DNA of 64,000 nt from Kurthia huakuii LAM0618. GTDB lineage: Bacteria; Bacillota; Bacilli; Bacillales_A; Planococcaceae. This document shows, one piece after another, positions 58,196 to 64,000 of the stretch. Each line of letters begins with the position of its first letter. Within the stretch, counting starts at the first letter, position 1. The DNA lies in contig NZ_AYTB01000002.1 in the NCBI RefSeq assembly GCF_000505545.1, positions 124,001 through 188,000 on the forward strand. Reading direction: 5' to 3'. The notes beneath the pieces were generated by a model. The model did no database searches and had not been told where the DNA came from. It saw only the letters and a list, made by a program, of their open reading frames with translations. A program made the position numbers and the translations under genes.

Positions 58196-59289
58196 TTGAT
58201 TTCATTTTTTGTAAGTTGATTAGTATGAATGATTGAATTCAATTTTTTTGAATGATCTTTTGATTGACGAATTTCATCTGCTAATCGCACGAGTGATTCT
58301 GGGGAAATCGCATTGTCTGGATAGTTGACGATGCTAAATGATACGGTCAGAGGCACTTCTTCAAAATTTGATAACATAAAGGTATGGTCGCGCAGGAGTA
58401 TGCGCATTTCAGAAGCGTAGGCAAGCGCGTGCGCGGGCGCCGCATCGTAACAAATTAAATAAAATTCATCGCTGCTAACACGCGTTAAAAGACTATTATG
58501 ATCGTTTGCATAGTCATTAAGCAACGTCGCCAGTTGCTTCAAAATTTCATCGCCATACAAATGCCCATGATAATGATTGATGGCGCGGAAACGGTCAACA
58601 TCAATGAGAATGAGCGCGAAAGCTAAGCGATTATTCGTTAAACGATTGAGCTCTTCACGGAAAATTCGGTTGTTCGAGACACCAGTTAAATAGTCGGTGT
58701 CGGCGAATTTTTTAATTTCGCGTGTATAAGCAAATTGCTTTTTAAAAATATAGAGCACGCCATACGTTGTGTAAAAGGCAAAGACGTTCATAAGCATAGA
58801 CAGCCAGTTAGACAGGTCATACCAATGGACGGGTGTTGCAATCATAATAAATAGTAAAAACTCTAACACACAAGGCCAAATATACGCATGGACATTTTTA
58901 GCAGTAATAGGACTTTTGATTGCAATGAGTGACATGACAACGCCAACAATCATTGTATTTAACCCAAAGAACATCGTTGTCACCGAAAAATCAGTTGACA
59001 CCATGCGGAAGAGGCCCGCAATGAGTGCCGTCAGAATACCGGCTTGTGGACCGCCAATAATAATCGCCAATATTAAAACGGCAGCGCGTGCATCCCCAAT
59101 AACGCCGTCGGACAATTTCAACGCTTCTGTCATGACCAACACGGCGATGATGCCTCCGCAAAATCCAACGAATAGGGGATAATATTGTCGATACGCTTTT
59201 TTAAAGCCGCCAAAAAATTCATATAAAAAATAAGCTAATACGATAAAGGTAAATAAAATCGAAAAGTTTATAATAAGGCTTAATATCAT
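58192..59289 (-). CDS. Membrane GGDEF-domain protein with degenerate active site
   Basis: 365 residues. Five to six TM helices (about 1-185) of the 5TMR-LYT kind with the family's GDARAAVLILAIIIGGPQAGILTALIAGLFRM segment. A cytoplasmic GGDEF domain follows (about 195-350): ADTDYLTGVSNNRIFREELNRL, FALILIDVDRFRAINHYHGHLYGDEIL. The signature loop is SSDEF instead of GGDEF, and no RxxD inhibitory site is clear. It may be an inactive c-di-GMP or nucleotide sensor. The ATG follows GGAG. Convergent with ywhD. Confidence 0.88.
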   Translation of the reverse strand: MILSLIINFSILFTFIVLAYFLYEFFGGFKKAYRQYYPLFVGFCGGIIAVLVMTEALKLSDGVIGDARAAVLILAIIIGGPQAGILTALIAGLFRMVSTDFSVTTMFFGLNTMIVGVVMSLIAIKSPITAKNVHAYIWPCVLEFLLFIMIATPVHWYDLSNWLSMLMNVFAFYTTYGVLYIFKKQFAYTREIKKFADTDYLTGVSNNRIFREELNRLTNNRLAFALILIDVDRFRAINHYHGHLYGDEILKQLATLLNDYANDHNSLLTRVSSDEFYLICYDAAPAHALAYASEMRILLRDHTFMLSNFEEVPLTVSFSIVNYPDNAISPESLVRLADEIRQSKDHSKKLNSIIHTNQLTKNEIN

Positions 59290-59438
59290 TTTTTTTCTCC
59301 TAGCTAATAGTGCTTCTATTATACACTAATTCTTTTCTAGTCGTTTAGCGGTCGGGAAATTTCTGTACATCCTTGAAAAAAACTTATATCTTAGCCTATA
59401 ATAATAAGGTTATATTAATAAAGAGCGGAGGAGCTTTT

Positions 59439-59879
59439 GTGAGCAATCATACAACGCCCATTCGACTGAAATTTAAGACGACAATCAAACATCCGGGTGA
59501 ATTACCTGAAATTATGGAGATTTTTGTCGATGGTTCTTATATGTTGAAAGACGGCAAAAAAGTATACATTCAATATGAAGAAATAATAAATGATAAAAAG
59601 ATGCGTACAACATTACGTTTTGATGAAGCCGATGGTATTATTATGCGTAACGGTGACATGAAAATGCGTCTGCCGTTCATCAAAGGCCTTGACCAACGCG
59701 GTCATTATGAAGCTGATTTTGGGACGATGCCAATTGTTGTGCGCACACATCATATCGACAATAAACCACTTACAGAAGCAGTAACAGACGGTGCGCTTTC
59801 TGTGCGCTACGAATTAATCGTAGGCGGCGCTTCAGTCGGTGATTACACATTAGAATATAGCTATACGGAGGGAAAATAA
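59439..59879 (+). CDS. ywiB: YwiB family protein (DUF1934)
   Basis: 146 residues, a calycin-like beta-barrel protein of the DUF1934/YwiB family: [55 protein letters not shown], then [12 protein letters not shown] and the closing [12 protein letters not shown] 59439 is fixed by GGAGGAG; the longer frame upstream covers the promoter region. The stop TAA overlaps the argS start (TAATG), so translation is coupled. Function unknown; neighbour of argS in many bacilli. Confidence 0.9.
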   Translation: MSNHTTPIRLKFKTTIKHPGELPEIMEIFVDGSYMLKDGKKVYIQYEEIINDKKMRTTLRFDEADGIIMRNGDMKMRLPFIKGLDQRGHYEADFGTMPIVVRTHHIDNKPLTEAVTDGALSVRYELIVGGASVGDYTLEYSYTEGK

Positions 59880-61546
59880 TGAACGCAGTAGAACAAGTGC
59901 AACAGTCAGTTAAAGAAGCTTTATTAAAAGCCATTACAAAAGCTGAACTAGTTGAAGATCCAAGTACTTTAAACATTCATTTAGAAACACCACGTAGTAA
60001 AGAAAACGGCGACTACGCAACAAACATTGCGATGCAAATGACAAAATTAGCGAAAAAGCCACCTCGCGACATTGCACAAGCGATTTTAGATAACTTAGAT
60101 ACAGCTGGTACAAATATCGAAAAAATCGATATTGCTGGTCCGGGCTTTATGAATATTACATTAGCAAAAGACTACTTAACAAAAGTTGTGACAACAGTAC
60201 TTGACCAACAAGATGCATACGGTCGCTCAGTAGCTGGCGACCACGAAAAAGTGCAAGTTGAATTTGTGTCAGCGAACCCAACAGGTGACCTTCACTTAGG
60301 TCATGCGCGCGGTGCGTCAATTGGGGACTCATTATGTAATATTTTAGATGCAGCTGGCTATGATGTATCTCGCGAATATTACATTAATGATGCGGGTAAT
60401 CAAATTACAAAACTCGCAAAATCATTAGAAGCACGCTATCGCCAAGCATTAGGCCAAGATGCTGATATGCCGGAAGATGGCTATCACGGGAAAGATATCG
60501 TTGTCATTGCCGAAACGTTATCACAACAATTCGGCGAAGCGATTTTAAATGAATCGGACGAAGAACGCTTTGAATTTTTCCGTTCACACGGATTAAAACA
60601 TGAATTTGGTAAACTTCAAAAAGATTTAAAAGACTTCCGCGTTGATTTTGACGTATGGTTCTCTGAAACGTCTTTATATAAAGACGGTAAAGTCGAAGAA
60701 GCGATTCACACATTAAAAGAAAATGGTCACGTATACGAAGAGGATGGTGCTGTCTGGTTCCGTTCTACAACATTCGGGGATGATAAAGACCGTGTATTAC
60801 GTAAAACAGACGGCTCATTCACATACTTAACACCAGATATCGCCTACCACGAAGATAAATTAAAACGTGGCTTCGATAAAATCATCAACATCTGGGGTGC
60901 AGACCACCACGGTTACATCCCTCGCATGAAAGCGGCGATTGAAGCGTTAGGCTACAACCGCGATATGCTTGAAGTAGAAGTAATCCAAATGGTTAACTTA
61001 CTACGCGATGGCGAAAAAGTAAAAATGTCTAAACGTACAGGGAATGCTGTCACATTACGTGAATTAGTTGAAGAAGTAGGTCTAGATGCGGTACGCTACA
61101 ACTTCGCAATGCGCGCTGGTGATACACACTTAGACTTCGATTTAGATTTAGCTGTGAAGCAATCAAACGAAAACCCTGTGTACTACGCACAATACGCACA
61201 TGCTCGTATTTGCTCAATCTTACGTCAAGCAGAAGAAAAAGGCTTCGCACCTTCAACAGCGACACTTGAAACGTTATCAACAGAAAAAGATATCGACGTC
61301 TTGAAAAAAGTTGGGGACTTCCCACAAGTCGTAGCTGATGCAGCACGCGCTCGCGCACCACACCGCATCACAAATTATGTCCAAGAATTAGCAGCAACAT
61401 TCCATAGCTTCTACAATGCTGAAAAAGTATTAGATGCTGATAACCAAGAGCGTTCTGCAGCTCGTCTTGCGATGATTACAGCAGTCGCTCAAACAATTAA
61501 AAACGCCCTTAAATTAGTTGGCGTAGCTGCTCCAGAAAAAATGTAA
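59879..61546 (+). CDS. argS: Arginyl-tRNA synthetase
   Basis: 555 residues, class I synthetase. N-terminal additional domain for tRNA binding (about 1-115), the HIGH-type motif [22 protein letters not shown] (HLGH), INDAGNQI, the KMSKR-type loop [13 protein letters not shown] and the C-terminal anticodon-binding DALR domain ending [13 protein letters not shown]. Normal size. Downstream of and coupled to ywiB. It carries noticeably more C-ending codons (TTC, TAC, CAC) than its neighbours, as expected for a highly expressed gene. Confidence 0.98.
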   Translation: MNAVEQVQQSVKEALLKAITKAELVEDPSTLNIHLETPRSKENGDYATNIAMQMTKLAKKPPRDIAQAILDNLDTAGTNIEKIDIAGPGFMNITLAKDYLTKVVTTVLDQQDAYGRSVAGDHEKVQVEFVSANPTGDLHLGHARGASIGDSLCNILDAAGYDVSREYYINDAGNQITKLAKSLEARYRQALGQDADMPEDGYHGKDIVVIAETLSQQFGEAILNESDEERFEFFRSHGLKHEFGKLQKDLKDFRVDFDVWFSETSLYKDGKVEEAIHTLKENGHVYEEDGAVWFRSTTFGDDKDRVLRKTDGSFTYLTPDIAYHEDKLKRGFDKIINIWGADHHGYIPRMKAAIEALGYNRDMLEVEVIQMVNLLRDGEKVKMSKRTGNAVTLRELVEEVGLDAVRYNFAMRAGDTHLDFDLDLAVKQSNENPVYYAQYAHARICSILRQAEEKGFAPSTATLETLSTEKDIDVLKKVGDFPQVVADAARARAPHRITNYVQELAATFHSFYNAEKVLDADNQERSAARLAMITAVAQTIKNALKLVGVAAPEKM

Positions 61547-61562
61547 TTCCAATAATTTGTTC

Positions 61563-61597
61563 AAGTCGAAATCGTTTGATGCGATTTCGGCTTTTTG
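61563..61597 (+). terminator. Terminator of ywiB-argS
   Basis: AAGTCGAAATCG / CGATTTCGGCTT stem and TTTTT. Confidence 0.85.
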
Positions 61598-61672
61598 TAT
61601 GTAAAAAGAAGGATTCCATGCTTGAAATGCCTAACTATTCCGAATACACTTTCTTAACGCTTTGAAGTTTTG

Positions 61673-61678
61673 TATAAT
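61673..61678 (+). promoter_or_regulatory. Probable -10 element of the btu operon
   Basis: TATAAT about 23 bases upstream of the riboswitch core; the -35 element is weak. Confidence 0.45.
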
Positions 61679-61700
61679 AAGGGACAATTGAAAAAGAAAA

Positions 61701-61842
61701 ATAGGGGAAATGAGTGTGAATCTCATACGGTCCCGCCACTGTAATGGAGCAATCCAAAGTCAGGTTACCTATTTTATCTTTGAATGTGCTACGAGGATAG
61801 TCAACTTTTTAGTGGGCTTCTGTATGTACAGAAGTCTTTTTT
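61701..61842 (+). ncRNA. Cobalamin riboswitch with terminator
   Basis: The core GGGAAATGAGTGTGAATCTC, ACGGTCCCGCCACTGTAA and the B12-box-like AGTCAGGTTACCTA are present. A closing stem ATAGG (61701-61705) / CCTAT (61768-61772) frames it, and no room for the usual P2-P3 arms is seen, so the aptamer is compact. Hairpin GGCTTCTGT / ACAGAAGTC with six T (about 61813-61842) follows as the expression platform before btuF. Confidence 0.85.
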
Positions 61843-61869
61843 ATCGTAGCAACGAAAGGGGAATGGACA

Positions 61870-62832
61870 ATGAAAAAGTGGATGTCATGGGGCTCTGCAG
61901 TAGCAGTCTCTGCCATGTTATTGTCGGGATGTGGAACAACTGCAGACCAGACGAATGAAAAAGATAAAACAACACAATCAGCGCAGCAAAATGCGTATCC
62001 AATGAACGTGAAGGATGCAACAGGGAAAGAAGTAGAAATTAAGCAGGAACCTTCTAAAATTATTACGTTGTCACCGAGCATTACCGAGACATTATTTGCG
62101 CTTGGGTTAGGCGATAAAGTAGAAGGTGTAACGTCGAACGATGATTATCCGAAAGAGGCAACGGAAAAGCCCAAAGTCGGTGATATGAATCCGAACATTG
62201 AAAAAATTATTTCATTAGAACCTGATTTTGTCATGATTGATGAATCATCAATGAGCACAGCGGAAGCGGGTTTAGCACAACTTCGCGATGCTGGTATTAC
62301 GGTATTTGTCGTACCAACAGCGAATTCATTCGATGAAACGTATGCGAGCATCGAATTAATCGGGAAAGTAACGAATAAAGAAGATGAAGCGAAAAAAATC
62401 GTTGCCGATATGAACGCGAAAATTGCGGACGTCCAACAAAAAATTAACGATTCAAACGTCAAAGAACGCTCTGTGTTTGTTGAAACATCAGATGCCCCCG
62501 ATATTTATACAGCAGGTAACAATTCATATATGCAAGAAATGTTTGATTTAATTGGCGCAAACAATATTGCGAAAGATGGCGGCGAAAATTGGTATAAAAT
62601 CGATGCAGAAGCGATTGTAAAAGGCAACCCAGATGTGATTATTGTGAAATATGATTATGTACCAAATATCGTCAATAAAATTAAAAAACGTGATGGCTTT
62701 GATACGATTACAGCGGTAAAAGAAAACCAAATTGTCCAAGTAGATGACAACTTAACGAGTCGTACAGGTCCACGTTTAGCAGATGGTTTAGAAGAAATTG
62801 CCAAAGCCATTTATCCAGAGGCTTTTAAATAA
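61870..62832 (+). CDS. btuF: Vitamin B12 ABC transporter substrate-binding lipoprotein
   Basis: 320 residues. Lipoprotein signal MKKWMSWGSAVAVSAMLLSGC (lipobox Cys21), then a BtuF/FhuD-type fold: IITLSPSITETLFALGLGDKVEGVTSNDDYPKEATEKPKVGDMNPNIEKIISLEPDFVMI. The cobalamin riboswitch upstream and the btuC gene overlapping its stop fix the substrate as a cobalamin or cobinamide. AAAGGGG precedes the ATG. Confidence 0.93.
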   Translation: MKKWMSWGSAVAVSAMLLSGCGTTADQTNEKDKTTQSAQQNAYPMNVKDATGKEVEIKQEPSKIITLSPSITETLFALGLGDKVEGVTSNDDYPKEATEKPKVGDMNPNIEKIISLEPDFVMIDESSMSTAEAGLAQLRDAGITVFVVPTANSFDETYASIELIGKVTNKEDEAKKIVADMNAKIADVQQKINDSNVKERSVFVETSDAPDIYTAGNNSYMQEMFDLIGANNIAKDGGENWYKIDAEAIVKGNPDVIIVKYDYVPNIVNKIKKRDGFDTITAVKENQIVQVDDNLTSRTGPRLADGLEEIAKAIYPEAFK

Positions 62833-63827
62833 TGAAAAAACATGTTGTCGGGTATAGCGTATCAATCATGTTACTGTTTGTAGCAGCATGGTTTGCGATT
62901 AGCGTTGGTTCGGTGAAAGTTCCGCTATCGGTACTGTGGAATCCATCATCAGCTGATGCCGCCTCGGCAAATATTATATGGAAAATCCGCGTGCCACGTG
63001 TGATTTTGGCCGGTCTTGTAGGGGCAGCACTTGCTATGGCGGGTGCTGCCTTTCAAGGTTTACTAAAAAATCCGCTGGCCGATCCATATACGCTCGGGGT
63101 TTCTTCTGGGGCATCAGTCGGCGCGGTGATGACGATTTTCTTCGGCATTTCAACATCATCACTTGGACTCTATACTTTACCGATTTTTAGTATGCTTGGC
63201 GCAATGGCGGCGATGGTGCTAGTGCTGAGTTTTGCACGTTTAGTCGACCGCTCGATGAAAATGGAAACGTTAATTTTAACTGGGATTATTGTGAGTGCTT
63301 TTTTAAGCTCCGTTATTTCACTAATGATTGCGCTAACGGGTGATGAGCTACGCCAAATTTTAAATTGGTTGATGGGTAGTGTATCGATGCGCGGCTGGCC
63401 GTATATTAAAATGATCTGGCCATTTTTAGTCATCGGTGGACTTATGCTATGGATGAATCGTAAAGAGCTAAATGCGTTACTATTCGGTGAAGAGCGCGCG
63501 CATTACTTAGGGGTAAATGTCAAGCGCAGTAAATGGATGATTTTAGTCGGCGGCTCGATTTTAACGGGCTGTGCAGTGGCAGTATCCGGGACGATTGGCT
63601 TTGTTGGGCTTGTCGTGCCGCATATGACGCGTTTATTATTTGGCGCCGACCATCGCCATTTGTTGCCATTATCGATTATTAACGGTGCGACATTGTTAAT
63701 TGTTTGTGATTTAGTTGCGCGAACGATTATTGCACCATCGGAGTTACCAATTGGCGTTATTACATCGTTTATCGGTGCGCCAGTATTTGCATATATCTTC
63801 TTTAGACAACGTAGAAAGGGGCGGTAG
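62832..63827 (+). CDS. btuC: Vitamin B12 ABC transporter permease
   Basis: 331 residues, FecCD/BtuC family with about ten TM helices. Typical phrases: WKIRVPRVILAGLVGAALAMAGAAFQGLLKNPLADPYTLGVSSGASVGAV at about 50-98 and the GTIGFVGLVVPHMTRLLFGADHRHLLPLS coupling helix at about 250-278. The start ATG overlaps the btuF stop by one base (TAATG). Membrane part of the B12 importer. Confidence 0.95.
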   Translation: MKKHVVGYSVSIMLLFVAAWFAISVGSVKVPLSVLWNPSSADAASANIIWKIRVPRVILAGLVGAALAMAGAAFQGLLKNPLADPYTLGVSSGASVGAVMTIFFGISTSSLGLYTLPIFSMLGAMAAMVLVLSFARLVDRSMKMETLILTGIIVSAFLSSVISLMIALTGDELRQILNWLMGSVSMRGWPYIKMIWPFLVIGGLMLWMNRKELNALLFGEERAHYLGVNVKRSKWMILVGGSILTGCAVAVSGTIGFVGLVVPHMTRLLFGADHRHLLPLSIINGATLLIVCDLVARTIIAPSELPIGVITSFIGAPVFAYIFFRQRRKGR

Positions 63828-63829
63828 CA

Positions 63830-64000
63830 ATGTTAGAAGTTCGCAGCTTAACAGGTGGCTATGACAAGAAAGAAATCGTGCACGATGTTAGTTTTTCATT
63901 AAAAAAGGGGCATATGCTTGGCATTTTAGGACCAAATGGTAGCGGTAAATCGACACTGCTTAAAATGATTAGTGGCATTTTACCGGTAACAGCGGGTGAG
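63830..64000 (+). CDS. btuD: Vitamin B12 ABC transporter ATP-binding protein (5' part only)
   Basis: 57 codons up to the window edge: MLEVRSLTGGYDKKEIVHDV..., with Walker A GPNGSGKST (about 35-43). Starts two bases after btuC's stop, with GAAAGGGGCGG as ribosome binding site. Third gene of the riboswitch-controlled cobalamin uptake operon; the remainder lies outside the window. Confidence 0.92.
   Translation, partial: MLEVRSLTGGYDKKEIVHDVSFSLKKGHMLGILGPNGSGKSTLLKMISGILPVTAGE

Overview
The window is a chromosomal segment of a low-GC Gram-positive bacterium of the Bacillales, most likely the Planococcaceae/Caryophanaceae side (Kurthia, Caryophanon, Solibacillus or Lysinibacillus-like). The evidence is strong AGGAGG-type ribosome binding sites, the Bacillus-type ywf/ywg/ywh/ywi and ywd gene orders, bacillithiol (BshB2), coproheme decarboxylase HemQ, LipL, VmlR, Spx, CodY-like boxes and SAM, preQ1 and cobalamin riboswitches. 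The genus is an inference. No rRNA, tRNA or CRISPR array was found.

Layout. 1-8.9 kb: 3'-truncated helD, a gene-poor stretch, a DUF2804 gene, a TetR repressor divergent from an MMPL exporter, a nitroreductase and an M20 dipeptidase. 9-12.4 kb is an accessory patch. A HlyC/CorC transporter gene is split by an AT-rich cassette (HTH regulator plus small membrane protein). It is followed by an orphan ECF sigma factor, about 500 bp of hairpin-rich non-coding DNA with a 56-bp direct repeat, and a YefM-YoeB toxin-antitoxin pair. 12.5-18.3 kb: MarR/Spx operon (Spx lacks its second redox cysteine), YitT protein, ABC-F, purine nucleoside phosphorylase and flavodoxin-like reductase. 18.3-20 kb: a tnpB-only IS200/IS605-type element sits cleanly inside a small gene that can be rebuilt in frame. 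20-26 kb: ABC-F, topB, ybaK, YczE-like protein. 26-41.6 kb is an amino-acid block: kbl and tdh (threonine to glycine), mtnE/mtnU (methionine salvage), metNPQ under a SAM riboswitch, acyl-CoA ligase, queT with a preQ1 riboswitch, a TrpXYZ-type ABC transporter and ilvA. Several of these promoters carry CodY-like boxes. 41.8-51 kb: UvrD-like helicase, yojF-bshB2, a CorA-like membrane protein, pyridoxine/HMP kinase, the ung-ywdI-ywdK cluster and a HAD-like protein. 51-61.5 kb: hemQ, lipL, ywfO, ywgA, vmlR behind a transcription attenuator, ywhB, ywhD, a degenerate GGDEF protein, ywiB and argS. 61.6-64 kb: a cobalamin riboswitch followed by btuF, btuC and a 5' fragment of btuD.

Interspersed elements. 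Four copies of a roughly 140-bp palindromic repeat (outer arms AAGAGGCTGGGACA/TGTCCCAGCCTCTT, inner CCGGAA...TTCCGG hairpin) sit at gene ends. A fifth copy has a different core and one locus has only the core.

Most worth a second look: the cassette-split transporter gene with its mini-ORF-coupled regulator, the hairpin array behind the orphan ECF sigma factor, the reconstructable tnpB insertion, a DnaA-box inverted repeat at 26.1 kb, the vmlR attenuator with a 2-codon upstream ORF, the CXXS Spx, the CorA-like GMN protein, and the probable CodY network. All calls come from reading the sequence only; no database search was run.
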